Source: an uncultured Nitrospiraceae bacterium (GTDB taxonomy: Bacteria > Nitrospirota > Thermodesulfovibrionia > Thermodesulfovibrionales > Dissulfurispiraceae). Taken from it: 64,000 bases of DNA. Position 1 is the stretch's first letter. Every line of letters starts with the position of its first letter. This document shows, in pieces, positions 35,032-43,811 of the stretch. A program made the position numbers and the translations under genes. The notes beneath the pieces were generated by a model that saw only the letters and a list, made by a program, of their open reading frames with translations, had not been told where the DNA came from and made no database searches. The DNA lies in assembly GCA_903822005.1 (NCBI GenBank), contig CAIJNL010000037.1:1-64000 (forward strand), in the 5' to 3' direction.

Positions 35032-35796
35032 ATGTACCTCGAATCATTGACCTGGGAAACAGCACAGTCTTACATCACGGAAAAGACCATAACCATAATT
35101 CCAGTCGGAAGCATCTGCCAGCATGGCCCGGGATGTCCACTTGGTACGGACTACGTGGTTCCCACCGAACTGGTGAGGCAGATCGATGATGAATATAAGA
35201 ATGAAGTGCTTGTTCTACCGGCAGTGCCATTTGGCGTTTGCGACAATCACATGGATTTTTGCGGGACAATCAGTGTTGGCGACGAAGTTTTTTACTCGTA
35301 CATGAGTGAAATAACAAAAAGCATGATGAAACATGGTGCCAGGAAATTCCTGTTTCATAATGGAAATGCCGGCAATGATCCGGTATTGAACCGTGTTGCG
35401 CTAGACATATACAATGCCGGCGGTCTTTCAATTATATTTAACTGGCAAAGTGTAGTGGGGCAGATTAAATCCGACTGGCAGGGAGGCCATGGTGGGGCGC
35501 AGGAAATCGCAATGATCATGCACTTGCGGCCTGAATGGACGGTCTCCGTTGATTTTGCCGAAGACAGACAGCACCTCAGCAATTCCATGCGCAGCGAAAG
35601 CTTTACGGATGTTAAATTCAACGACGCAATCATCCGGATCAACCGTTCGAGCATGGCCGTATCCGGCAATGGGCACATTAAAGGACCGGATGACCCGCCA
35701 AGCAGAGCAAATGACAAATGGGGCCGGAGAATGTTCGAAACTATCGGAGCATACACGAATAATCTGATCGAAGAATTTATCAGGATATCCAGGTGA
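35032..35796 (+). CDS. Creatininase-family protein with altered metal ligands
   Basis: A 254-residue member of the creatininase/MftE amidohydrolase family. The normal GSxEQHGPHLPLxTD motif is here GSICQHGPGCPLGTD: the metal-binding Glu is replaced by Cys. The NGHGGN motif is NGNAGN, with its His replaced by Asn. His36 and Asp45 equivalents are kept, and GGHGGAQEIA supplies His and Glu near the end of the domain. It may bind a different metal or be non-hydrolytic. ATG 35032 is chosen by homology and GGGAGA upstream; an in-frame extension back to 34933 runs through the stem-loop. Confidence 0.8.
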   Translation: MYLESLTWETAQSYITEKTITIIPVGSICQHGPGCPLGTDYVVPTELVRQIDDEYKNEVLVLPAVPFGVCDNHMDFCGTISVGDEVFYSYMSEITKSMMKHGARKFLFHNGNAGNDPVLNRVALDIYNAGGLSIIFNWQSVVGQIKSDWQGGHGGAQEIAMIMHLRPEWTVSVDFAEDRQHLSNSMRSESFTDVKFNDAIIRINRSSMAVSGNGHIKGPDDPPSRANDKWGRRMFETIGAYTNNLIEEFIRISR

Positions 35797-35902
35797 TTTA
35801 CAGAGGCGCATTGAGACATCATTGCTGTCACGCTAAAGTGATGACGAGTGTTTCTGTAACTTTTCAATTCAGACATACTAACCAGTACAAGGGAGGCGAG
35901 TC

Positions 35903-37171
35903 ATGATGCTTTGGATAGGCGCCATAATTATCATTGCCACAGTTGTTGCGATTGCGAAACGACAGGAGACAAGGCTGATCCTGTTCCTGGCTGGCACTCT
36001 AATGGCTATTTTAGCGGGTCATCCCATGGCAATTATAGATTCATTTGTAAACACAATGACTTCCAAGTCGTTTGTTCCGGTTATATGCATAGTGATGGGA
36101 TTTGTCTTCGTTTTAAAAATAACAAAATGTGATGCGCACCTTGTGCATGCGCTTTCGAGCTCAATCGGCAGGTTCCCAAGATTGCTAATTCCGGGGGCGA
36201 TAATTGTTACTTTTTTGGTAGGCATCCCTTTGACCAGTGCTGCAGCTCTTGGGGCCGCAGTTGGCTCTATCGTGATCCCAACATTAATAGCTAATGGCGT
36301 TCGTCCGGCAATGGCGGCCTCTGCTGTTCTTGCCGGATCCTGGGGTTGCATGTTCAGCCCGGGTTCTGCCCATCTTCCGGTGATTGCAAAATTGGCGGAT
36401 ACGGACATTGTTTCGGTTATGATTAATCATGCCTTGGCCACGGTAGTATGTCTTGCGATTGTGGTGATAGGCCTCACATTAATTGCTGCATTTCTTAAAG
36501 AGGATGGGCGTGGTAGCAGCCCGGCTGCCATCACAGCAGCAACGCCAGCCGAAAAATTCAAGGTAAATTACGTCAAAGCATTTGTCCCGATTTTACCCTT
36601 GCTTTTACTGCTGCTTGCTTCAAATCAGATCGGTTTAATACCCAAGATATTCCAGTCGGTTCCGTTATGCATGTTTATAGGCATAGCAGCCTGTTTCGCT
36701 GTTACATTGCATAAGCCAGCCGAGATATCAAAAGAATTTTTTGCTGGTATGGGTGACGCCTATGGCAGTATCATTGGTATTATTATTGCTGCCAGCGTAT
36801 TTACTGCAGGCATGGATGCTATTGGACTTACAAGTGCGTTAACGAATGCAATGAAGGAAACCCAGGCTATGGCAAATATTTCAGCTACTTTTGGACCTTT
36901 CATTATATCCGTTTTGTCCGGTTCAGCAGATGCCACTGTAATGGCTTTCAATACAACTATTACACCGCATGCTGAGCAATTCGGCCTGCATGTATCACAA
37001 TTGGGCTCACAAGCTTTCCTTGCGGGTGTATTAGGGCGCTCAATGTCACCGGTTGCTGGAGTCGCCATTATCTGCGCGGGAATGGCTGGCGTACACCCGT
37101 TCGAACTCGCACGCCGAAACTGCTTACCGATGCTTGTAGCGGCAGTAGTCGCAATGTTTATTTTATTGTAA
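35903..37171 (+). CDS. DcuC-type C4-dicarboxylate carrier
   Basis: A 422-residue membrane protein of about 12 helices resembling DcuC. Signatures include FVLKITKCDAHLVHAL, GIPLTSAAALGAAVGSIVIPTL, GSWGCMFSPGSAHLP and the C-terminal GVLGRSMSPVAGVAIICAGMA. DcuC carriers exchange or export C4-dicarboxylates in anaerobes. It closes the dehydrogenase/FAH/creatininase-like operon and probably transports its substrate or product. GGGAGG precedes the ATG. Confidence 0.85.
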   Translation: MMLWIGAIIIIATVVAIAKRQETRLILFLAGTLMAILAGHPMAIIDSFVNTMTSKSFVPVICIVMGFVFVLKITKCDAHLVHALSSSIGRFPRLLIPGAIIVTFLVGIPLTSAAALGAAVGSIVIPTLIANGVRPAMAASAVLAGSWGCMFSPGSAHLPVIAKLADTDIVSVMINHALATVVCLAIVVIGLTLIAAFLKEDGRGSSPAAITAATPAEKFKVNYVKAFVPILPLLLLLLASNQIGLIPKIFQSVPLCMFIGIAACFAVTLHKPAEISKEFFAGMGDAYGSIIGIIIAASVFTAGMDAIGLTSALTNAMKETQAMANISATFGPFIISVLSGSADATVMAFNTTITPHAEQFGLHVSQLGSQAFLAGVLGRSMSPVAGVAIICAGMAGVHPFELARRNCLPMLVAAVVAMFILL

Positions 37172-37285
37172 CATCTTCTTTTTTAGGATCTCGCAAACCG
37201 GGTTTTGGAGGTGCACCCCGCTGATTTGCAGGAAATGACGCTCATCTCAGCTTCAGGGGAGAATTATAAAAAAAGGAGGCAACAG

Positions 37286-39040
37286 ATGGAAAAGCTGAAG
37301 AAGTTTTCAATTCTCCTGGTGATCATGCTTGGAATGTTGCTGTTCGTTTCCCAGCTCGCAATCGCCAAGGAGCAGCCCCAGGAATGGGAAATCATCAACC
37401 CGATGGGCATTATCGAGGTCAAACACTTTGACCTGGCCAAGCGGTTGTCAACGCTTGAAGGAAAGACCATTGTGTTGAGGTGGAATGACAAGCATAACGG
37501 AAATAATTTTCTTGACAGGGTAGCAGAGCTTTTAAAGGAAAAAGTCCCGTCGGCTAAAGTCATCAAGCTTTATGAAATTGACAGGACGACAATAAAGATC
37601 AGCGGGTCAGCCCAGGAGTCTGCCCGTATCGCAAAGGTCATCAAGGGGCTGAATGCTGACCTTGTCATAGCCGCACAGACCGATTGAGGGTCCTGCACAT
37701 CATGGCTGGTGGTCGACCAGTCCGAGGTTGAGAAATTAGGAATCCCTACAGTTACCGTTTCATCAGATCAGTTTATCGGTCTGGCAAAAAGTACAGTTAC
37801 AAGCACCGGTCTTCCGGACATGGCATTTGTTGAAGCGCCTCATCCGTTCGGAATGATTCCTCTTAACGAAATACGGGCAAAAGCTGATCAGGTATTCCCT
37901 GAAATCCTTCGCATGGCCACTCAGTGGAAACCTGCTGTTGCTATCAGGGCCGCTTCAAAACCGACTTATCCTGCAGAACGCATTAAATTCAGGGGAACGT
38001 ATGAAGCTTTGAACAAGATGTTTTATGACAGGAAATGGTCGTTGGGAATGCCGATCATTCCGCCAACCCCGGAGGCTGTTGCCGCAATGCTGAAAGGCAC
38101 AAAGCACAAACCCGGCGAAGTCGTCTGGGTTGTCCCGCCGCGTCAGGGGCAGCTGACTGTTGAACTGGTAGCAACGCTTGGAGTGATGTCAGGTTGCAAA
38201 CCGGAACATATGCCGCTTTTGCTAGCCATAGTGAAGGCTATCAGCCATCCTCACTATGACTGGAGGGGCAACAGCACAACAACGGCCCCGACAAATCCCA
38301 TGATCATAATAAACGGCCCTATCGTCAAGGAATTGGGCATAGCTTATTCCACCGGCGTCCTGGGCGGGGAGCAGCCCGTAAATATAGCACTCGGCTATTT
38401 CATCAACCTGGTCGGCGATATTGTTGGTGGATCAGTTCCTCCTGATGTGGACAAGAGCACACAGGGCAGCAGGGGCGATCTTGTAGCTTGGGTACTGGGC
38501 GAGAATGAGGATGCAAATCCCTGGAAGAAGTCTTATGCTGTTGAACACGGATTTAAAGCTACTGACAGCGTTGTCACAGCTTTTGGCGCTTATCTTGGAA
38601 CCAATAACACTGACCATACCAGCGTCAAGGGAAAAGATCTGCTTAATACCTTTGCCATAGGCGCAGCTGGTGTGGCGAGCGGCATCTATTCATGCCTCTC
38701 AAGGTATGATCAGCCTTTTTCATGGCTGAATTCAGTGAAGTATATGTACTTCTTTGTGGGGCCTGAACATGCTGATACGATGTACCGTGATTTTCCGACC
38801 AAGCGGTCGGTGCAGGAGTACCTCGTAAAGAAAATAGCAGTTCCCCTGTGGGGATATGCGCCGGATCAGTGCAAGATCCCGAAAGAATTTGGCGCATATG
38901 ATGAAAACACCCTCATCCCGCGCTTTACCACCCCTGAGCAGATACATATTGTTGTCACGGGAGGCGCCGGCAAACAGTCACAGATCTGGCCGCCTTTCCC
39001 GACAGGGATGGCGCCGGTCTTCGTCGTAGTCGAAAAGTAA
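37286..39040 (+). CDS. Exported UGSC-family selenoprotein, in-frame TGA read as selenocysteine
   Basis: Two open frames in the same phase, 37286-37684 and 37688-39040, are split only by TGA at 37685-37687. Read through, the junction is QTD-U-GSCTSW, the signature of UGSC-family selenoproteins, giving Sec134 and Cys137 in a UxxC redox motif. The 584-residue product has a signal peptide (1-27, ending AIA) and a UGSC domain (~30-200). A second domain (~220-584) has MPIIPPTPEAV, VVPPRQGQ, GVMSGCKPEHMP and IINGPIVKELG, a family that often accompanies UGSC proteins. AAGGAGG precedes ATG 37286. A SECIS-like hairpin follows the TGA. Secretion of a Sec-containing protein is notable. Function is unknown; a reductive or thiol-dependent step on a small molecule is possible. 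Confidence 0.85.
37685..37722 (+). promoter_or_regulatory. TGA selenocysteine codon with bacterial SECIS-like hairpin
   Basis: After TGA (37685-37687) and 16 bases, GGCTGGT (37704-37710) pairs with ACCAGTC (37716-37722) around loop GGTCG. An apical GGUC loop on a short stem this far downstream of UGA resembles the E. coli fdhF SECIS. Confidence 0.75.
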
Positions 39041-39065
39041 GAATAGACAGGGAAAGGAGAATGAA

Positions 39066-40058
39066 ATGAGTAATTCCGGATCAGAAAGCAAAAAGTACAG
39101 CAGAAGAGATGTGCTGAAGACCGCAGGCGTTCTGGGAGCAGCAGCGCTTGCCGGCGGGTTGCTGCCGATCAAGGCTGAGGCGGCCCCTGAAAACGTTCTT
39201 TCAGGCGTAATAGAAATGCATGTGCATTCAGATCCCGACATAAGGCCGCGTTCCATCAATGATATCGAGCTTGCGCGCAAGGCCAAAGAGATGGGAATGC
39301 GTGGAGTCGTTATCAAGAACCATGACTTCCTTACGAACGACCGCGCATACCTTGTGCGGCAGATCGTTCCCGGGATCGAGATTTTCGGCGGCATTGTCCT
39401 CAACTATCCTGTCGGCGGCGTCAATCCGGTTGCTGTCGAAACAATGCTGAAATTCAGCGGCGGTTACGGCAAGATAGTATGGCTTCCGACCTATCAGTCC
39501 TCTTTTGAATGGGAGCATCTCAAGAAAAAAGAACAAGGGGTCCGGGTTGTAGACAAGGCCGGGAAAGTGCTTCCTGAGGTAAAAAAGGTCATGGAGCTTG
39601 TGGCAAAAGCAGATATAGCCCTGGGAACCGGCCATATTTCGCCTGCCGAGTCCATTACTATATCCCGCATGGCAAAAGAGATGGGACTCAAGAAGGTAAT
39701 TATCACGCATGCTATGCAGGACCCGTTTTTACTGACCCTTGACGACATGAAGCGCTGCGTGGAGGCGGGTGCCATTGTTGAACACTGCTATCTCTCGTAT
39801 CTCATGGGGCCGCTCTGTCCAGTGCCTGCATACAGGAGCTCCAAACACATCCCCATGGACGAGTTTGTAAAGGCAATTACAGCACTTGGCGCTGAAAACT
39901 GCATTGTTGCGACAGACCTCGGACAGTCATTGAATCCGGTGCCGTCAGTTGGAATGGCTGATTTCATCTCACAGCTTATGAGAAAAGGAATCACAAAGGC
40001 ACAGATTGATACCATGACGAAAGCAAACCCGGCAAAGATGCTGGGACTGGAAGTGTAA
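39066..40058 (+). CDS. Tat-exported DUF6282-type metal-dependent hydrolase
   Basis: A 330-residue protein with twin-arginine signal SRRDVLK plus hydrophobic stretch to about residue 40, so it is exported folded, likely with metal bound. The mature part begins IEMHVHSDPDIRPRS (a metal-binding HxH), followed by VVIKNHD, ALGTGHISPAES, VIITHAMQDPF and IVATDLGQS, as in amidohydrolase/PHP-like barrels; DUF6282 is the closest family I recognise. It lies 25 bases after the selenoprotein with AAAGGAG upstream, so the two exported proteins probably act on the same compound. Confidence 0.8.
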   Translation: MSNSGSESKKYSRRDVLKTAGVLGAAALAGGLLPIKAEAAPENVLSGVIEMHVHSDPDIRPRSINDIELARKAKEMGMRGVVIKNHDFLTNDRAYLVRQIVPGIEIFGGIVLNYPVGGVNPVAVETMLKFSGGYGKIVWLPTYQSSFEWEHLKKKEQGVRVVDKAGKVLPEVKKVMELVAKADIALGTGHISPAESITISRMAKEMGLKKVIITHAMQDPFLLTLDDMKRCVEAGAIVEHCYLSYLMGPLCPVPAYRSSKHIPMDEFVKAITALGAENCIVATDLGQSLNPVPSVGMADFISQLMRKGITKAQIDTMTKANPAKMLGLEV

Positions 40059-40105
40059 CCAGCGCTGATCTCCGTCTGACAGCGTGAAATTCAACAAGTC
40101 TGTTG

Positions 40106-40139
40106 CGGGCAGATGGGTCTATGATTCATCTGCCCGTTT
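40106..40139 (+). terminator. Intrinsic terminator after the UGSC/DUF6282 pair
   Basis: CGGGCAGATG (40106-40115) pairs perfectly with CATCTGCCCG (40127-40136), loop 11 nt, followed by only three T. A strong stem with a weak tail. Confidence 0.75.
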
Positions 40140-40215
40140 CGGCTTGCATATTTTGGGGTCATTTCTATTGAAATGATTGGAACAGTTACGGATAAAATAT
40201 GCTATCATTCATTTT

Positions 40216-41373
40216 ATGAAACTGGAAACGAATGGTCTGGAAACGCGAAATCGTTTTGACCGTATGGAGTGGGCCGGGGCCTTTGGCGATCTCGGAACTC
40301 TGATTCCCTTTGTTGTGGCCTACATTGGTGTCGCCAAGGTTGATCCGCTAGGCGTGCTGCTCGCATTCGGCTTGGCTCTGATCGCTTGCGGTGCCTACTA
40401 TCGCACCCCCTTTCCTGTCCAGCCTATGAAAGCCATAGGCGCGGTCGCCGCTACGCAGGCTGTTCAAACCGCTGCAATCACGCCATCTGTAATATACGCC
40501 GCCGGTCTTGTAACGGGCGTCATATGGCTGCTGATCGGCTTGTCCGGTGCTGCGGGCAAGATTGCAAAGCTGGTAGACCGACCTGTCCTGATCGGAATCA
40601 TCCTGGGGCTTGGCATGGGCTTCATGATAGAGGGTGTGAAGATGATGGCAACCAACTGGATTTTTGCTGCTATAGGATTTGTCGGGACAGTGCTGCTCCT
40701 TACAAACCGTTCCGTACCCGCCATGCTCCTGCTCATTTTTTTCGGAGCAGTCTGCGGGGCGATTCAGAATCCGGAATTCGTTTCCTCCCTTGCCGGTGTG
40801 TCGATAGAATTCAGGCTCCCGGAGTTTGCGTTAGCTCAAGTCACATGGTCCGACCTGCTGATTGCTTCAGTCTTCCTTGCAATCCCCCAGGTTCCACTTA
40901 CCCTGGGAAATGCGATGATTGCTATACGCGAAGAGAACAATCTGCTTTTCCCGAACAGGCCTGTTACCGATAAAGGGGTCGCTGTTTCGACCGGAGTAAT
41001 GAATTTATTCAGCTCGTCCATCGGCGGAATTCCGATGTGCCACGGCGCCGGAGGCATGGCCGGTCATGTCGCCTTTGGGGCGAGGACTGGCGGCGCTCCC
41101 ATCTTATTGGGCGCAATATTGTTGCTGATAGCGCTGTTTCTGAGCGGGTCGGTTGATATCGTGTTTCGTCTATTGCCTGCAGCAATACTCGGCGTTGTTT
41201 TATTCATTACCGGGGCGCAGCTTGCCCTGGGTTCCTGCGATCTCAGCAAAGACAAAGGAGAGCGCTTTATCACGCTGATTACCGCTGCGTTTGCCATCTG
41301 GAACGTTGGTCTGGCTTTTATTGTCGGAATTGGCGGGGCCTACATCAACAGACGTGGCTGGCTGCGTCTCTGA
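40216..41373 (+). CDS. MOT1-family sulfate/molybdate transporter
   Basis: A 385-residue, about 10-helix protein of the MOT1 branch of the SulP-like fold. The early motif FDRMEWAGAFGDLGTLIPFV and the later IPMCHGAGGMAGHVAFGARTGGAP are the two conserved repeats. Members take up molybdate or sulfate, and molybdate would suit an anaerobe. ATG 40216 (MKLETNG) is preferred to the TTG at 40177. A methyltransferase gene follows after 50 bases. Confidence 0.88.
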   Translation: MKLETNGLETRNRFDRMEWAGAFGDLGTLIPFVVAYIGVAKVDPLGVLLAFGLALIACGAYYRTPFPVQPMKAIGAVAATQAVQTAAITPSVIYAAGLVTGVIWLLIGLSGAAGKIAKLVDRPVLIGIILGLGMGFMIEGVKMMATNWIFAAIGFVGTVLLLTNRSVPAMLLLIFFGAVCGAIQNPEFVSSLAGVSIEFRLPEFALAQVTWSDLLIASVFLAIPQVPLTLGNAMIAIREENNLLFPNRPVTDKGVAVSTGVMNLFSSSIGGIPMCHGAGGMAGHVAFGARTGGAPILLGAILLLIALFLSGSVDIVFRLLPAAILGVVLFITGAQLALGSCDLSKDKGERFITLITAAFAIWNVGLAFIVGIGGAYINRRGWLRL

Positions 41374-41423
41374 GTTATTCAAAAGGGAGCACCTATTTCT
41401 GGAAATATATGCACGGGAGGAAC

Positions 41424-42197
41424 ATGGACCACAACGAAACAATACGAAGGGAATTTACACATCAGGCCGAGAGTTTTGGCAAACCGGGGCTGACGCTTTC
41501 GAGCCAGGAGTATCTGGCATGGATGGTTGACATCCTGCCGCTTAATCCGGAATTCCGGGTTCTCGATGTTGCAACAGGCACAGGTCATTTGAGCAGGGCC
41601 ATTGCGCCACATGTCAGTCAGGTTGTTGCCATTGACATGACGCCAAAGATGCTTGAGAAAGCGAAAGAGGAAGCAGCAAAAGCAGGTCTTGGCAATATTA
41701 TTTTCGAGGAAGGCGATGCCGCGGCGCTTCCATATCAGGATAATTCCTTTGATATGGTAGTTTCGAGGCTTGCCATACACCATTTTGAGAAGCCGCAGTT
41801 GCAGCTCAGGGAAATGATCAGGGTCTGCAAGACAGATCATGCCGTCGGCATTATTGATCTGCTCTCTCCGTCCGATCAATCCGTGATTGAGACATACAAC
41901 CGGCTTGAACGAATGAGAGATGCGTCCCATACCCTTGCACTGACGAAAGACCAGCTTGCCGAGGCAATGGAGGCAGCAGGACTTTCTATTTCCGGGATGG
42001 ACTCGCGTGACATCCAGGTCGATTTCGGCCTGTGGGCCGAAATGACCGCCACGGACCCTCATACAAAGGGCGAGATCAGCAAAGAGCTGGAACAGGAACT
42101 GAGGGGCGGCGCGAAGACCGGAATGCGACCGTTTATGCAGGATGGCAAGCTAAAGTTTCTCCATACCTGGTGTGTTGCAATCGGAATTAAAAAATAA
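41424..42197 (+). CDS. Class I SAM-dependent methyltransferase
   Basis: A 257-residue methyltransferase of the UbiE/Methyltransf_11 type. Motif I is VLDVATGTGHLS, motif II VVAIDMTPKMLEKA, motif III EGDAAALPYQDNSFDMVVSRLAIHHF. The substrate is unknown; the protein is not close enough to UbiE to call it so. GGGAGG lies only 3 bases before ATG 41424; the in-frame ATG at 41409 is another choice. It ends convergently with the GntR-type regulator of the malonate cluster. Confidence 0.85.
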   Translation: MDHNETIRREFTHQAESFGKPGLTLSSQEYLAWMVDILPLNPEFRVLDVATGTGHLSRAIAPHVSQVVAIDMTPKMLEKAKEEAAKAGLGNIIFEEGDAAALPYQDNSFDMVVSRLAIHHFEKPQLQLREMIRVCKTDHAVGIIDLLSPSDQSVIETYNRLERMRDASHTLALTKDQLAEAMEAAGLSISGMDSRDIQVDFGLWAEMTATDPHTKGEISKELEQELRGGAKTGMRPFMQDGKLKFLHTWCVAIGIKK

Positions 42198-42225
42198 TCC
42201 GGGCAGACTGAGTGAAGGTGCCAGA

Positions 42226-42912
42226 TTAGACGGAAGCGGCAGAGAGAGTCTGTTCTTTGATTGTAGCCATCAGGTCTGCGAAACGCTCTCCCTGGATGAC
42301 TATATGCTTCCTGATGACATCAGCGGCCAGTTCGCCATCACCCGAAAGGATCGCTTCAAGTATATTTGAATGCTCTATGTATGACGAGGAAACCCGGTCA
42401 CGCACCCTGAGCTGAAGACGCCTGTAAGCTGATAGGCGTCGCTGAAGCGAGGTGGCCTCTTCGATCAAAAACGTGTTGTGGCTTGCATCATAGAGAGCCA
42501 GATGAAAACGTTCGTTCCTTCTGTAATACTCGTCAGGGTCTTCCGAAGCGCAGGCTTCTTCGCAGGATTTGTGGATATCAGTCATCACCTGTCTGTCTGT
42601 ATCTGTCAGGCGTCGCGCAGCCAGACGACCGCACATCGCCTCAATCTCTGCCATGACCTCAAACATCTCATACAACCTTTGAGGGCTGATTTCCGCTACA
42701 ATTGCGCCGCGCCTCGGCCTCATAACGATTAAACCCGGAATAGAGAGCTGCATCAACGCTTCGCGTATCGGTGTCCGGGACGTGCTGAATTCCGTTGCAA
42801 GTGCCACTTCATCAAGCCTCATACCCGGAAGGTATTGGCCTGTAGCTATTCGCTCTTCTATAAGCTCTCGCAAGCGATCAGACTGGCGAATAGGGGTGCA
42901 TCTGTTCTGCAT
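42226..42912 (-). CDS. GntR-family regulator (FadR type) of the malonate cluster
   Basis: A 228-residue regulator divergent from the mad operon. The winged helix has GMRLDEVALATEFSTSRTPIREALMQL; the FCD effector domain (about 80-215) contains the expected Asp/His metal site (ERFHLALYDASHN, and a later HSNILEAI, HI). It probably responds to malonate or malonyl-CoA. GGAGG precedes the ATG. Its own promoter and that of madL lie in the 399-base intergenic region. Confidence 0.9.
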   Translation of the reverse strand: MQNRCTPIRQSDRLRELIEERIATGQYLPGMRLDEVALATEFSTSRTPIREALMQLSIPGLIVMRPRRGAIVAEISPQRLYEMFEVMAEIEAMCGRLAARRLTDTDRQVMTDIHKSCEEACASEDPDEYYRRNERFHLALYDASHNTFLIEEATSLQRRLSAYRRLQLRVRDRVSSSYIEHSNILEAILSGDGELAADVIRKHIVIQGERFADLMATIKEQTLSAASV

Positions 42913-42947
42913 TCAAACCTCCAGAATAAATGTAAGTGAGTACATAC

Positions 42948-42976
42948 ATTATATAGAATATTGCAGCTAAAATCAA
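42948..42976 (-). promoter_or_regulatory. Promoter of the malonate regulator gene
   Basis: Minus strand TTGATT (42976-42971), 17 bases, TATAAT (42953-42948). ATGTA (42930-42934) and TACAT (42941-42945) form an inverted pair just downstream, a possible autoregulatory site. Confidence 0.6.
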
Positions 42977-42999
42977 AATAACAAATTCAAAAATAATCC

Positions 43000-43036
43000 T
43001 TGACTTCGTTACCGGCAAGGTGTATTGTGTATGCAA
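43000..43036 (+). promoter_or_regulatory. mad operon promoter with overlapping operator
   Basis: TTGACT (43000-43005), 17 bases, TATTGT (43023-43028). The sequence TGTATGCAA starts on the last base of the -10 box (43028-43036), where a bound repressor would block initiation. Confidence 0.65.
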
Positions 43037-43120
43037 GAAGGTAAATATTGTACACAAAAAAGCATTGTTGTGATATGCGCTAATATAAAAAACATGCAAT
43101 ATTGAGCAGCATGTATGCAA
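43028..43120. repeat. Paired TGTATGCAA sites, candidate regulator operators
   Basis: TGTATGCAA occurs at 43028-43036 and 43112-43120, exactly 84 bases apart, about eight DNA turns. A related near-palindrome TTGTACACAA lies at 43048-43057. The arrangement suits repression by looping by the divergent FadR-type protein. Confidence 0.45.
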
Positions 43121-43311
43121 TAAAATTTGCACAGTTTACGCACAAATGCCGGATGAATTAACAATTGAGACATCTGCCCGGCTCATAAAAAAATTTTATT
43201 CATCAGGAAGGGAGGTTGATTGCAGAGTTCCAGCAGCAAAAAGAGGGTTGCAGGTTAATCAGTAATAATCCTAATCATATTGCTTATGGACATTACAAGG
43301 GGGAAAACAGC

Positions 43312-43719
43312 ATGAACACTATTATCATCGGAACAGCAATGCTGGCGCTGTGCCATCTCACAGGACTATTTCTGGGTGACGTATTGGGTTGGGCCATCGG
43401 GGCGAGGGCCAACGTCGGCGGTGTTGGTATAGCAATGCTTATGTTAGTACTCATTCGTCTGTACATGGTAAAAAAAGGCATCCTTGGGAAAAAATTTGAG
43501 GAAGGCGTCAATTACTGGGGGGCCATGTATATCCCCGTTGTAGTCGCCATGGCTGCCCAGCAGAATGTGGTTGCAGCGCTGCGAGGCGGACATGTGGCGC
43601 TTCTTGCGGCAGTTGTAACATTCACTTCCTGCTTCTGCATCATCTCATTTATGAATCGTATGGAGAGTAAAGAATCAATCGAAAAGGGCATGGCTGTCAT
43701 CAAAGATAAGGAACACTGA
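43312..43719 (+). CDS. madL: Malonate:sodium symporter subunit MadL
   Basis: A 135-residue membrane protein with four helices, the small subunit of the MadLM Na+/malonate symporter. The beginning MNTIIIGTAMLALCHLTGLFLGDVLGW and the pattern GARANVGGVGIAMLMLV match MadL. ATG 43312 follows AAGGGGGAAA. madM follows after 92 bases. MadL and MadM act only together. Confidence 0.92.
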   Translation: MNTIIIGTAMLALCHLTGLFLGDVLGWAIGARANVGGVGIAMLMLVLIRLYMVKKGILGKKFEEGVNYWGAMYIPVVVAMAAQQNVVAALRGGHVALLAAVVTFTSCFCIISFMNRMESKESIEKGMAVIKDKEH

Positions 43720-43811
43720 CCAATCTGCAGTGAAGTAAACGGCCTGTGATTAATGGCAGGCTGCAATATGCAGACTGAAACATTACGGAAATAATCGAGG
43801 GGGATAAAGAT

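Noticed and set aside
37685-37687. TGA as a genuine stop splitting two separate genes
   Set aside because: The flanking frames are in the same phase, the downstream part has no ribosome site at its first GTG, and the junction reproduces the UGSC motif exactly.
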